Source: Streptomyces sp. AP-93 (GTDB lineage Bacteria > Actinomycetota > Actinomycetes > Streptomycetales > Streptomycetaceae). From it: DNA of 64,000 bases. The stretch lies in assembly GCF_022808175.1 (NCBI RefSeq), contig NZ_JALGBX010000001.1:62001-126000 (forward strand), read 5' to 3'. This document shows positions 28,372 to 37,656 of the stretch, one piece after another (the first letter of the stretch is position 1; the number at the start of each line of letters is the position of its first letter). The position numbers and the translations under genes are program-made. The notes beneath the pieces are model-generated. The model was not told where the DNA came from and made no database searches. It saw only the letters and a program-made list of their open reading frames with translations.

Positions 28372-29037
28372 TCAGCAGGCGTTGAGGATGTTGACCAGGG
28401 CCGTCTTCTCGGTCGAGTCCATGCTCAGGGCCCAGTACTGCTTGACCCCGACCCACATGCGCGCGTAGGTGCAGCGGTAGGCGGTGCGCGGCGGCAGCCA
28501 CTTGCCCGGGTCGAGGTCGCCCTTCGCCTGGTTCACGTTGTCGGTGACCGCGATGAGCTGGGGGCGGGTGAGGTCGTTGGCGAACTGCTGGCGCTTGGCG
28601 GTGGTCCAGGAGTTGGCGCCGGAACGCCAGGCCTCGGCGAGGGCCACCATGTGGTCGATGTCGATGTCGGAGGCGGCCGTCCAGGTGGCGCCGTCGTACT
28701 CGGAGTACCAACTGCCGCTGACGGCCGCACAGGCGGAGTCCTGGACAACGCCCGAACCGTCGCGCTTGAGGACGGTCTCGCGGGTGTTGCAGGTGCCGGA
28801 GACGGTGCTCCAGTGGGGGAAGAGGTCGCGGCTGTAACCGGTGGTGGAGCCTTCGGTCTTCGGGGTGACGGTCGCGAGGTAGGAGCGGGCGGCCGCGGCG
28901 CTGATGGGGGTGGGAGGGGAGGCGGCGGCGGTGGGGGCGGTGAGGAGGGTGGTCAGGGAGGCCACCGCGAGTATGGAGGCGAGCGCGCCGAGTCGACGCG
29001 CGTAGACGGAGGGCGTGGAGGGGTTCCTGGAGGGCAT
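28372..29037 (-). CDS. Secreted HNH endonuclease family protein (DUF1524 type)
   Basis: 221 residues. A signal peptide (LASILAVASLTTLLTAPTAAA) is followed by a mature domain with the nuclease core DIDIDHMVALAEAWRSG, the NDLTRPQLIAVTDNVNQAKG segment and a C-terminal YRCTYARMWVGVKQYWALS, as in extracellular GmrSD/DUF1524-like HNH nucleases of Streptomyces. ATG 29037 follows CAGGAG; an ATG at 29103 would add a Pro/Thr-rich leader. Likely degrades extracellular DNA; two Cys pairs probably form disulfides. Confidence 0.88.
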   Translation of the reverse strand: MPSRNPSTPSVYARRLGALASILAVASLTTLLTAPTAAASPPTPISAAAARSYLATVTPKTEGSTTGYSRDLFPHWSTVSGTCNTRETVLKRDGSGVVQDSACAAVSGSWYSEYDGATWTAASDIDIDHMVALAEAWRSGANSWTTAKRQQFANDLTRPQLIAVTDNVNQAKGDLDPGKWLPPRTAYRCTYARMWVGVKQYWALSMDSTEKTALVNILNAC

Positions 29038-29395
29038 GAGGGGCTCCTGGGTGAGGGTGGGGGTGGGAGTGGGTGGGGTGGGTGCGCTGTGGGGCGTGGC
29101 CATGCTGGCCGCACCGGGTTGCGTGGGGATGGGCGCGAGGTGACAGTCTGGAGGCATGAGCATGTCATGGCGAGGTGGGTGACAGGCTTTGGGGGTGGGG
29201 GAGTTGGGGTCCTGGGTGGGGTTGGGTGGGGGTGGGGTTAATGTCCCGGCCCCGGCCCCGGCCCCGGCTCGAGTTTGAGTTCGGCCCTGGCTCTCGTCCC
29301 GGGCACGCTTCGGCGGCGGGATTGGCCGTCGTGGTGGTGGCGCATGGCAACGGCGCCGCGCCCGGTCCGTCCGGGGGCGGCGCCGTGGTCTGGAA
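29038..29395. other. Gene-free G-rich region
   Basis: Holds GGTGGG runs (29060-29090, 29210-29235), a CGGCCC hexamer run (29240-29265) and a hairpin at 29349-29385 (CGGCGCCGCGCCCG against CGGGGGCGGCGCCG) that probably terminates the minus-strand remnant at 29396-29524. Confidence 0.5.
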
Positions 29396-29524
29396 TCAGA
29401 GCCCTGTGGGGAAGGGGTTGTTGTGGGCCGGGATGGAGTTGTAGGTGGTTCGGTCTTTGCGCAGCTGGTCGGGGCACTCCAGCTCGATCAGGAGTCCCTC
29501 CGCCGTGCAGCCCCAAGGTCCCAA
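29396..29524 (-). pseudogene. Possible 3' remnant of a protein gene
   Basis: A 42-codon frame ending LECPDQLRKDRTTYNSIPAH and then NNPFPTGL, with Streptomyces-like codon use (nearly all third positions G or C), followed by a strong hairpin. Upstream the frame is closed by a stop, and no start with ribosome site is visible. It looks like the surviving C-terminus of a decayed gene, or a very small gene starting at TTG 29524. Family not recognised. Confidence 0.35.
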
Positions 29525-29660
29525 TCAGGGCGAAGAGGGGGCCGGTTCGGTCATGACCTTTCGTCCGTGGTCACGCTCTCGGCCTGCGCATTCCAGTGAT
29601 CCGGTGTGCCATGGGCCGACCGAACCTTCTGTTGTCAGTCCTGCCTGCGAGGCTGAGGGC

Positions 29661-30113
29661 GTGGAGACGACGTTGCAACTGACCATCGACTGCGCCGATC
29701 CGAAGGTGATGGTGACGTTCTGGACCGAAGCGCTGGGTTACGTGCCGGAGCCGGCGCCGGACGGGCACGCGACCTGGCGCGCGTACTGGGAGGGCATGGG
29801 GGTTCCCGCGGAGGAGCTGCCCGAAGGGGCGGGGGAGGTGCCGGAGTCCATCGTGGATCCGTCCGGGCGGGGGCCCCGGGTGTGGTTCCAGCAGGTTCCG
29901 GAGCCCAAAGCCGGCAAGAACCGGGTGCATCTCGATCTGAAGGTCAGCGGTGGGCGCGGGGTTCCGATGGAGCTGCGGACGCGGCGGGTCGACGAGACGG
30001 TGGAGCGGCTGACCGGGGCGGGGGCGACTGTGCTGCGCGTGCTGGACGAGTTGGAGACGCACTACGCGGTGGTGCTGCAGGACCCTGAGGGGAACGAGTT
30101 CTGCGTCGCTTGA
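29661..30113 (+). CDS. VOC family protein (glyoxalase/bleomycin-resistance fold)
   Basis: 150 residues with paired VOC modules: METTLQLTIDCADPKVMVTF at the start, WFQQVPEPKAGKNRVHLDLK in the middle and YAVVLQDPEGNEFCVA at the end. The last motif contains the usual metal-ligand Glu. GTG 29661 is selected as it begins the conserved first strand and has GAGGGC just before it. The substrate is unknown; it is most similar in pattern to the glyoxalase_6 group. Confidence 0.87.
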   Translation: METTLQLTIDCADPKVMVTFWTEALGYVPEPAPDGHATWRAYWEGMGVPAEELPEGAGEVPESIVDPSGRGPRVWFQQVPEPKAGKNRVHLDLKVSGGRGVPMELRTRRVDETVERLTGAGATVLRVLDELETHYAVVLQDPEGNEFCVA

Positions 30114-30676
30114 GCCGGCCGGCCGGCCGGTCGGCTCGGGGTGGGGCGGAGCGCGGGGCGGCTTGGTCGGTCAGGTGTGCCGGGCGGGGTGGGCCTGCTG
30201 GGCGGGGCGGGTTCGCTGGGCGGGCGGGACTTGGCCGCTGGGGTCCGGCTGGGTGGCCGGGTTGGGCCGGCCTGCCGACCGGGTGTGGTCTGCACAACGG
30301 GTCGCTCGGGTCGCCCGGGTCGCCCGGCTCGGGCGTGTGTCCGGCTGTCTAGGTGTGGCCCACCTGGGCTAGGTGGGGTGAGGCTGGCTGCTTGGGCCTG
30401 TGCACCGGGCCCGCCTGTCCGGTGGGTTGTCTCTGGGGCTGTCCGCTCGGGGCAGGCTCGCTGGGCAGGTCGGCCGGGGGTGGCCCGTTCGGGGTGGGTT
30501 GCCGCGCAGCCGGGGCTTGGCTGGGGGCCCTGCTGTCTGCGTACACGTGAACCTGCCCAGCCGAGTACGGACGAACGTGCCCAGCAGCGGGAATGGCCGG
30601 AGCGCCCTTGACCCGAAGCGTGGTTGAGATTTTAACCTGTCGTGTAGTTGATCATCTGACGACGGGAACCACACTC
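30114..30676. other. Gene-free GC-skewed repeat region upstream of the NmrA-like gene
   Basis: 563 bases with many GGGCGGG, GGTGGG and GGTCGGGTCGCCCGGGTCGCCC-type short repeats and no convincing gene. The last ~60 bases become A/T richer (GAGATTTTAACC, GTAGTTGATCATC) and contain a GGTT-N8-AACC inverted repeat at 30622-30637, probably the promoter/operator of the next gene. Confidence 0.55.
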
Positions 30677-31510
30677 ATGATCCTCGTGACCGGAGCCACC
30701 GGGAACATAGGCAGCGCCCTCCTGAAGGAGCTGCACGTACGCGGTGCCGGGCCGCTGAGGGGGCTCACCCGTGATGCCGCGAAGGCGGCCTTCCCCGAAG
30801 GGGTCGAGGCCGTGGAGGGCGACTTCGCGGAGCCGGCGTCGTTGAAGCCGGCACTGGAGGGGGTGCGCTCGCTGTTTCTCGTGTCCCGTCTGGGACCGGA
30901 CGCCGACATCCTCGAAGCCGCCCGGCAGGCGGGTGTGGAGCACGTCGTGCTGGTGTCGTCGATTACCGTCCAGACCCATCCTCACCTCGGCCCCGCCGGC
31001 GAGAACCTGGCGGTGGAGCAGCTGCTCAAGGCAAGCGGCATGGCCTGGACGATCCTGCGGCCTACGCAGTTCGCCTCGAATGCCATGATGTGGGCGGCTT
31101 CCATCCGTGAGCAAGAGACCGTCCGCGCGCCGTACGCACAGACCGCGCTGCCGACCATCCACCCGGCAGACATCGCGGCGGTGGCACGGGTGGCACTGAC
31201 CGAGCCCGGCCACCAGGGACGCACGTACGCCTTGACCGGTCCGGAGCCGGTGACCGCCCGACAGCAGGTGGAGGCCATCGCGGCAGCACTGGGCCGGGAA
31301 GTGCCCTTCGCCGAGATCAGCCGCTCGCAGGCGCACGCACAGATGGCCGCGGTCTTCGGGGCCGAGGCCGCGGACGCGGTGCTCGACGTCACGGGCGGAG
31401 ACGTCAACGAGGAGCTGCTGATGGTGCGCGACACGGTTGCACAGGTCACCGGAACCCCGGCCCGGCCGTTCCGGCAGTGGGCCGCGGAGAACGCCACCGC
31501 CTTCCGCTGA
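30677..31510 (+). CDS. NmrA-like / SDR family NAD(P)-binding protein
   Basis: 277 residues. An N-terminal Rossmann motif MILVTGATGNIGS and the atypical-SDR segments VEGDFAEPASLKPALEGV, VEHVVLVSSITVQ and WTILRPTQFASN are visible. It is similar to quinone-dependent oxidoreductase-like or azoreductase-like NmrA proteins that sense or use NADPH. ATG 30677 follows GACGGGAACC weakly. It stands alone, isolated by repetitive gaps on both sides. Substrate unknown. Confidence 0.88.
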   Translation: MILVTGATGNIGSALLKELHVRGAGPLRGLTRDAAKAAFPEGVEAVEGDFAEPASLKPALEGVRSLFLVSRLGPDADILEAARQAGVEHVVLVSSITVQTHPHLGPAGENLAVEQLLKASGMAWTILRPTQFASNAMMWAASIREQETVRAPYAQTALPTIHPADIAAVARVALTEPGHQGRTYALTGPEPVTARQQVEAIAAALGREVPFAEISRSQAHAQMAAVFGAEAADAVLDVTGGDVNEELLMVRDTVAQVTGTPARPFRQWAAENATAFR

Positions 31511-32301
31511 GTCGGGCAGCGCTGCCTGAGCACGTTCACCTGTACTTCGGTGGGCACCTTCAGCAGTACGCCGACATCTGCCCGCCGACAGGGTCTGGCC
31601 TGCCAGGGCGGGTCACTTGGGCCTGGCTGCCCGGGCCTACTGGCAGGGGCGGGATGCCCCTGGATCCGCTTCCGCGGGTCTGCCTGGTTGAGGCTGGCGG
31701 GACAGGCTCGCTGGGGCAGGGCCCTTGGAACAGGTCGCCCGGGTTTGCTCCCTGGATGTGGGCCGCTGGGTCTGGCCGCCGAGGTCGGGTTGCCCGGTAA
31801 CGATCCCCTAGGTCTGGCCGGTTGGGGTCGGCCGATCGGAGGTGGGACCTCCAGGGCTTGTTCGCTCGCGTGAGGCTTGCTGGAGCGGACTTGCCCGGGT
31901 CGGGTTGCCCGGTCGGGCCGGTCGGCCCGGTCGGCCCGGTCGGCCCGGTCGGGTCGGCCGGCCGGGGTCTCTACTCGGGTCTGGCCGGGCGGGGTAGGTC
32001 GACCGGGGGCGGTCCCCTGGGGTTTGGCCGTCCGAGTGAGGCTTGCTGGAGCGGACTTGGCCGGGTCGGGTTGCCCGGGTCAGGGTGCCCGGGGCCGGCC
32101 GATTCGGTCAGCCGATCGGGGGTGCCACCCGGGTCTGGCTTGCCGAGGTGGATCGACCGGGGGTGGCCCTCTGGGTTTGGCTGCGCGGGTCGGGTTGCCC
32201 TGGGTGGACTGACCGGGGCGGGTTGTTCGGGGTAGCCCGCCGGGGGAGGCCGCCGGGGGGCAGGCCGATTGGGTCAGGTTGCCCGGGGTGGGCTGCCAGG
32301 G
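31511..32301. repeat. Gene-free region of degenerate GGTCGGGTTGCCCGG-type repeats
   Basis: About 790 bases after the NmrA-like gene. A ~43-base direct repeat occurs at 31870-31912 and 32036-32078 (starting GTGAGGCTTGCTGGAGCGGA, one base different). A GGTCGGCCC run lies at 31917-31950, and GGGTTGCCCGGG recurs throughout. Frames here would give collagen-like Gly-Pro-Val proteins that are not credible. Confidence 0.7.
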
Positions 32302-32982
32302 TCAGGTTGTCTGGAGGGTGAGGGTGATCGAGCCGTCGGGGGAGGTGGTGAGGGCGACGGTGGTCAGGTCGAGGACGTGGGCGGTGGGGCCGTGGGCGGC
32401 GGCGCGGGGGCCGACGCCGATGACCCGCATGCCCGCGGCCCGGCCCGCGGCGATGCCGGCGGCCGAGTCTTCGAAGACGATGCAGTCGGCCGGGTCCACG
32501 CCGAGGGCGGCGGCGCCCATCAGGAAGCCCTCCGGGTCGGGCTTGCTGGCCTGCACGGACTCGGCGGTGATCCGGACCTCGGGCATCGGCAGGGCGGCGG
32601 CCGTCATCCGGGCCGTGGCCAGGGCCATGTCGGCGGAAGTGACCAAGGCGTGCGGGAGGGCGCTGAGGGCGGCCATGAAGGCGGCAGCGCCGCCGATCGG
32701 GACCACGCCCTCGGTGTCGGCGGTCTCGCGGGCGAGCATCACCGCGTTCTCGGCGCGGTTCTCCTCCATCGGGCGGTCCGGGAGGAGGATCGCCATCGTG
32801 GCGTAGCCCTGGCGGCCGTGGACCACCTTGAGGGCTTCCTCCGGATCGAGGCCGTGGGCGACGGCCCAGTCGTGCCAGCAGCGCTCGACCACCGCGTCCG
32901 AGTTGACGATGGTGCCGTCCATGTCCAGGAGCAGGGCCCTGGCGGTCAGGACGGCGGGGGCGGTGGTGGTGCTGGCCGGCAT
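32302..32982 (-). CDS. HAD family hydrolase (beta-phosphoglucomutase / sugar-phosphatase type)
   Basis: 226 residues. Motif I is LLLDMDGTIVNSD, motif II the ALVTSAD segment, motif III the Lys of SKPDPEGF and motif IV VFEDSAAGIAAG. A cap-1 domain carries HGRQGYATM. It probably dephosphorylates a small sugar or polyol phosphate. ATG 32982 is chosen after GGAGCCCCTCC; upstream starts would read through the terminator of the preceding gene. Confidence 0.88.
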   Translation of the reverse strand: MPASTTTAPAVLTARALLLDMDGTIVNSDAVVERCWHDWAVAHGLDPEEALKVVHGRQGYATMAILLPDRPMEENRAENAVMLARETADTEGVVPIGGAAAFMAALSALPHALVTSADMALATARMTAAALPMPEVRITAESVQASKPDPEGFLMGAAALGVDPADCIVFEDSAAGIAAGRAAGMRVIGVGPRAAAHGPTAHVLDLTTVALTTSPDGSITLTLQTT

Positions 32983-33015
32983 CGGAGGGGCTCCAGACGG
33001 GACGGGAAAGAGAAC

Positions 33016-33059
33016 AAGTGGTTCCGTCCACCGGTCAGGGAGTGAGGACGGAACCACTT
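33016..33059 (-). terminator. Hairpin terminator after the peptidoglycan-binding protein gene
   Basis: Perfect 14-bp arms AAGTGGTTCCGTCC / GGACGGAACCACTT with a 16-base loop, followed on the minus strand by a T-containing tail. It separates two minus-strand genes. Confidence 0.75.
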
Positions 33060-33114
33060 TGTTCCTGAACAATACAAAACGGGGAGGGGTGCTCGCCACC
33101 GGATCCGGTGTGTT

Positions 33115-34704
33115 CTATCCCTCCAAGGCGCGGCGCGTCGCCGGACCGTAGACGCCCCAAGGGTCCTCGTCGATGCCGTTGTACGCCTGGAACGTCGAGA
33201 CCGCCGATTCCGTACGGGCGCCGTACCGGCCGTCGTACTTGCCGCGGTAGATGCCCTGCGCTGCCAGCAGGCGCTGGAGCTTCTCCACTTCGGGGCCCGA
33301 GTCCCCGTACCTGAGGGTCGGCGCCGCGGGGGGCCGGGAGGTCGGCGCGGAGGAACGGCTCGGGATGGGGGACGGGGTGCGGGACGGGGCGGCAGAGGGG
33401 GTCGACGAACGGCTCGGGGTGGGAGACGGCGACGGCGACGGCGAGGGGGACGGGGAGGCGGACCGGGAGGGGCTGGGGGAAGGCGACGGGGACGGGCCGG
33501 TGCTCTTGGCGGCGGGCTGTGTCGGGGTGACCTGGGTGAGGTTGATCGAGGGGGAGGAGGGCTTCGCGTCGAGGAGGGTGGTCTCCGGCGCGGGCGAGCC
33601 CGAGAACGCCCTCAGGACGAGGACGGCTGCGCCGATCACCGTGGCGGCGGCCGCGGTGATGGGGAGCGCGCGGATGCGGCGCCGCGGGGGCCCGGAGGAG
33701 ACCGGCCCGTCCGCCCCGTCCATCCCGTACGTCCCGTACCCGTAGGCCGGGCCGGCCTGGTCCCGTTCGGGGGCGTCGAGTGACCCGTACGAGCCGTGGA
33801 CCCCGGGCGTCGCGTGCGGCCCGTACGCCGGGATCGGGCGCAGCTGCATCGTTTCTTCGGGCAGGGAGGCTACGGGTGACCCGTACGCGGGAGTCTCAGC
33901 CCCGGGCGGCAGTGGCGCGGTGCGGGTCGGGCCGGTGGGTTCCGGCGGGGTGTCGGCCACGCCGAGGTGTGGTGACGTGGCGTCCGCCGGGCCGGGGTAG
34001 GGCGGGAAGGCGGTCGCCGGGCCGGGGTGGTGTGGCGGGGTGCCCGTGGGGTCGGGGTGCGCGGTGGTGCCCACGGGGCTGGTGTGGGGCGGTGGGGTGG
34101 CCGTCGAATCGGAGGACGCGTCGGTTCCTGCCGGGCCGGTGTGTGGCCCCAGGTTGGCCGTCCGGCCTGGGTGTGCCGTAGCGCCCACCCGGTCAGGGTT
34201 CGGCGGAGTGCCCGGGGTAGGACGTGGTGTGGCGGCCGCCTGGCCGGGGTGCGGCGGAGCGGTCTCTGACCAGCCTGTGTGTGGGTTCGTCGTGTCCGTC
34301 GGGGTGGGACGGGGTGTGGCGCCTGCCTGGCCGGGGTAAGGCGAAGCGGTCTCCGACCAGCCTGCGTGGGCTGGATTCGCGCCCGTCGGGGTGGGGTGTG
34401 GTGTGGCGCCTGCCTGGGCGGGGTGCAGCGGAGTGGTGTCCGACCAGCCTGCGTGGGGTGGCTTCGCGCCCGTCTGGACCGGGTGTGGTGTGGCGCCCGG
34501 CTGGGCGGGGTGTGCCGTGCTGGCCGGCTGGGCGGCTGGGCGGGCCGTGTGGGTGGGGTGTGCCGTGCTGCCCGTCGGGCCGGGGGTGGGTGGGGCGGGG
34601 TTCGGGAGGGATACGTAGGGGCGGACGCGCAAGGGTTGGAAGCCCGGTGCGCAGTCGCAGGCCCCTCTCGTTGTGCTGCATTCCGGACATTGCTCAGTGC
34701 TCAC
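33115..34704 (-). CDS. Peptidoglycan-binding domain membrane protein with Pro/Thr-rich repeats
   Basis: 529 residues. A zinc-ribbon-like N-terminus (CPECSTTRGACDC) is followed by ~290 residues of Pro/Thr/Ala/His repeats of about 25 residues (HAGWSETAPPHPGQAGATP variants). One membrane helix (ITAAAATVIGAAVLVLRAF) is followed by a Ser/Pro stalk and a C-terminal PG_binding_1 domain (YGDSGPEVEKLQRLLAAQGI, WGVYGPATRRALEG). The topology implies a cytosolic repeat region and an extracellular wall-binding domain. GTG 34704 is 6 bases after GGAGGG. Possibly a wall-sensing anchor; function unknown. Confidence 0.87.
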   Translation of the reverse strand: MSTEQCPECSTTRGACDCAPGFQPLRVRPYVSLPNPAPPTPGPTGSTAHPTHTARPAAQPASTAHPAQPGATPHPVQTGAKPPHAGWSDTTPLHPAQAGATPHPTPTGANPAHAGWSETASPYPGQAGATPRPTPTDTTNPHTGWSETAPPHPGQAAATPRPTPGTPPNPDRVGATAHPGRTANLGPHTGPAGTDASSDSTATPPPHTSPVGTTAHPDPTGTPPHHPGPATAFPPYPGPADATSPHLGVADTPPEPTGPTRTAPLPPGAETPAYGSPVASLPEETMQLRPIPAYGPHATPGVHGSYGSLDAPERDQAGPAYGYGTYGMDGADGPVSSGPPRRRIRALPITAAAATVIGAAVLVLRAFSGSPAPETTLLDAKPSSPSINLTQVTPTQPAAKSTGPSPSPSPSPSRSASPSPSPSPSPSPTPSRSSTPSAAPSRTPSPIPSRSSAPTSRPPAAPTLRYGDSGPEVEKLQRLLAAQGIYRGKYDGRYGARTESAVSTFQAYNGIDEDPWGVYGPATRRALEG

Positions 34705-34832
34705 TCGAATCCCTCCCCTGGCCGCTGCCTGCGATTATGCAGACCTCCGGTAACCCGCCCAACCCGCCCGACAGGCCATAACCGGACACACCGCTCAGGA
34801 TGGAGGAGTCGATCAGGCCCGAGGAGGAGCCG

Positions 34833-36893
34833 ATGGTGCAGGACGTGACCACGGAGCCCGACCCGCGGAAGCGGGCATCCGGCCCCAGCGCCGAACACGC
34901 CTCACGCGAGGTGCTCGTCTCCATCGGTGCGCTGCTGCTGGGGCTGCTCATCTCTTCGCTCGACCAGACGATCGTCTCGACGGCCCTGCCGACGATCGTC
35001 AGCGATCTCGGCGGGATGTCGCACCTGTCGTGGGTGGTCACGGCCTACATGCTCGCCTCGACGGCCGCCACGCCGCTGTGGGGCAAGCTCGGGGACCAGT
35101 ACGGGCGCAAGAAGCTCTTCCAGTCCGCCATCGTGATCTTCCTGATCGGGTCCGCCCTGTGCGGCCTGGCGCAGAACATGCCGCAGCTCATCGGCTTCCG
35201 CGCGCTGCAGGGGCTGGGCGGCGGCGGGCTGATGGTGCTGTCGATGGCGATCGTCGGAGACATCGTCCCGCCGCGCGAACGCGGCAAGTACCAGGGGCTC
35301 TTCGGTGCGGTCTTCGGGGCCACCAGCGTGCTGGGCCCGCTGCTGGGCGGACTGTTCGTGGACCACCTGTCATGGCGCTGGGTCTTCTACATCAACCTCC
35401 CCATCGGTCTCGTCGCACTCGTCGTCATCGCCGCGAGCCTGCGCATCCCGGTGCGCACCGAGAAGCACACCATCGACTACCTCGGCACCTTCCTCATCGC
35501 CTCCGTCGCGACCTGCCTGGTGCTCGTGGCCTCGCTCGGGGGCACCTGGGGCTGGAGCTCCCCGGAGATCATCGGGCTCGCGGTACTCGGCCTCGTCCTG
35601 CTGGTCGCCTTCGTCATCGTCGAGCGGCGGGCCGTGGAGCCGGTGCTCCCGCTCAAGCTGTTCCGGATCCGGACTTTCACCCTCTGCTCGCTGATCAGCT
35701 TCATCGTCGGTTTCGCGATGTTCGGCGCGATGGTCTACCTGCCGACCTTCTTGCAGGTGGTCCAGGGCGTCTCCCCGACCATGTCGGGCGTCCACATGCT
35801 GCCGATGGTGCTCGGACTGCTGATCACCTCCACCGTGTCCGGCCAGATCGTCAGCCGCACCGGGCGCTGGAAGGTCTTCCCGATCGCGGGCACGGCCCTG
35901 ACCGCCCTCGGGCTGCTCCTCCTGCACCAGCTGGAGCGCACCAGCTCCACCTGGGAGATGAGCCTCTACTTCTTCGTCTTCGGCGCCGGCCTCGGACTGG
36001 TCATGCAGGTGCTCGTCCTGGTGGTGCAGAACTCCGTCAGCTACGCCGACCTCGGTGTCGCCACCTCGGGTGCCACCTTCTTCCGCTCCATCGGCGCCTC
36101 CTTCGGCGTCGCCATCTTCGGCACGATCTTCACCAACCGGCTCGACGACAAGCTGGCCGGTGCGCTCAAGGGGATCCCGCTGCCGCCGGGGCTGGACGTG
36201 AGCGCGCTGGAGGCCGACCCGCGCGCCATCAGCGCTCTCCCCGCCGTGCTGCGGCCGCGCGTGCTCGACGCCTACGCCACCTCCATCACCGATGTTTTCC
36301 TCTACGCGGCACCGTTGGTGCTGGTGGCTTTCGTCGTGGCCTGGTTCCTCAGGGAGGACAAGCTGCGCGGTTCGGTGACGGCGCCTGATGTCACCGAGAC
36401 CCTCGCCTCCAACCCCGTCCAGCGCTCTTCGCGGGAGGAGGTCGCCCGCGCCCTGACCGTGCTCGGGACCCTCCAGGGCCGCAAGCACGTCTACGAGAAG
36501 ATCACCGCAAAGGCAGGCTACGACCTGCTGCCCGCCGCCAGCTGGCTGCTGCTGCGGATCAACAGGTACGGCAGCGCCGACCCGGCCGTCCTGGCGGAGA
36601 AGACCATGGTGCCGCTGCGCGCCATCACGGACGCGGGCCGCCAGATCGAGGAGCGGGGGCTGGCCGTCCGCGACGGAATGCCGCTCGTCCTGACGCCGAA
36701 GGGGCGTGAGAGCGCGCTGAAGCTGTCCGCCGCGCGGGAGGAGTCGCTCGCCGAGCTGCTCGGCGACTGGTGGACCGCGGACCGCCCGACCGACCTGTCC
36801 GAGCTGGTTGCGGAGATCAACTCGGAGCTCTGCGGTTCCGTCGACGAGGAGCCCTACGAGACCTTGCCGCGCCGGGACCATTCCGCCAGGTGA
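34833..36893 (+). CDS. DHA2-type MFS drug transporter fused to a MarR-like winged helix
   Basis: About 686 residues. A 14-helix EmrB/QacA-type transporter ([54 protein letters not shown]) occupies residues ~30-530. The C-terminal ~145 residues are a cytosolic MarR-like domain ([20 protein letters not shown] ... [20 protein letters not shown]). An ATG at 34800 is in frame, but AGGAGG lies 6 bases before ATG 34833. It exports hydrophobic drugs by proton antiport; the fused domain may sense the substrate or DNA. Confidence 0.88.
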   Translation: MVQDVTTEPDPRKRASGPSAEHASREVLVSIGALLLGLLISSLDQTIVSTALPTIVSDLGGMSHLSWVVTAYMLASTAATPLWGKLGDQYGRKKLFQSAIVIFLIGSALCGLAQNMPQLIGFRALQGLGGGGLMVLSMAIVGDIVPPRERGKYQGLFGAVFGATSVLGPLLGGLFVDHLSWRWVFYINLPIGLVALVVIAASLRIPVRTEKHTIDYLGTFLIASVATCLVLVASLGGTWGWSSPEIIGLAVLGLVLLVAFVIVERRAVEPVLPLKLFRIRTFTLCSLISFIVGFAMFGAMVYLPTFLQVVQGVSPTMSGVHMLPMVLGLLITSTVSGQIVSRTGRWKVFPIAGTALTALGLLLLHQLERTSSTWEMSLYFFVFGAGLGLVMQVLVLVVQNSVSYADLGVATSGATFFRSIGASFGVAIFGTIFTNRLDDKLAGALKGIPLPPGLDVSALEADPRAISALPAVLRPRVLDAYATSITDVFLYAAPLVLVAFVVAWFLREDKLRGSVTAPDVTETLASNPVQRSSREEVARALTVLGTLQGRKHVYEKITAKAGYDLLPAASWLLLRINRYGSADPAVLAEKTMVPLRAITDAGRQIEERGLAVRDGMPLVLTPKGRESALKLSAAREESLAELLGDWWTADRPTDLSELVAEINSELCGSVDEEPYETLPRRDHSAR

Positions 36894-36945
36894 CCCCCCT
36901 CACCGGTGGCCCGCTCCGCCGGGTGACATTCCGCCGGGTGACCGG

Positions 36946-37551
36946 TCAGACCAGGCGCTTCTCGAACCAGTGCTCGGCGTAGGGACCGGAGCTGTACGCC
37001 GGTATCTCCGCGTATCCCTGGCGCGCGTACAACGCGCGGGCCTCCACCAGGTCGGACCGGGTGTCCAGCCGGACCCGCTCGGCGCCCAGCGCGCGGCCTG
37101 CGTCCTCCAGGACCCGGAGCAGGGCCGCCCCGCCGCCCGTGCCGCGGGCGCGCGGGTCCACGTACACCCGGGTGAGCTCGGCGGTGACGGGGTCCAGGAG
37201 GCGTATCCCCCCGCAGGCGAGGGGGCGTCCGTCGAGTCTGCCGACCACGAACCGGCCCGTCGGCGCGGTGAGCTCGTCGTCCGGGAAGTCCAGGAGGCCC
37301 TGGTCGATCTCGGCCTCGGTGACGGACCGCCGCCAGTAGCGGCCGGCGACCTCCGCGTAGTACGCGCGGCGCAGCAGCGTGGCGTCGGGGGTGGTGAACG
37401 GTTCGGCGGCAACCTGCCAGGTCCCGGCCGGGGATGGGGTGGTGGTAGTGGTGGCGGTAGTTGTGGTGGTGGTGGTGGTCGAGCTTGGCGTCGACGGCGT
37501 GGTCGTCGCGGTCGTGGCCGCTGTCGTGGTGAGCGTCTCTCTGCTGGTCAT
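36946..37551 (-). CDS. GNAT family N-acetyltransferase with poly-Thr N-terminal tract
   Basis: 201 residues. After MTSRETL comes a ~35-residue run of almost only Thr/Ala/Pro (TTTTTTTTATTTTTPSP), encoded by GTGGTGGTGG on the plus strand. The GNAT domain follows, with VYVDPRARGTGGGAALLRVL as the acetyl-CoA-binding motif and EARALYARQGYAEIP near the end. There is no good ribosome site before ATG 37551, so the real start may lie after the Thr tract. The gene is divergent from the SnoaL-like gene. Substrate unknown. Confidence 0.82.
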   Translation of the reverse strand: MTSRETLTTTAATTATTTPSTPSSTTTTTTTTATTTTTPSPAGTWQVAAEPFTTPDATLLRRAYYAEVAGRYWRRSVTEAEIDQGLLDFPDDELTAPTGRFVVGRLDGRPLACGGIRLLDPVTAELTRVYVDPRARGTGGGAALLRVLEDAGRALGAERVRLDTRSDLVEARALYARQGYAEIPAYSSGPYAEHWFEKRLV

Positions 37552-37656
37552 GACGTCATTGTGGAGCGGCCGTCGGCCGCCCGCGTTGGAATATCCACAG
37601 GACCGGGCCGATGATAGGAAAAAGGGCAAACCGTTCGCACGAAGGGCGTGACCGTC

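Noticed and set aside
31822..32235. Collagen-like Gly-Pro-Val open frame
   Set aside because: It is produced by GGTCGGCCC repeats; no start context, and the sequence degenerates outside the repeats.
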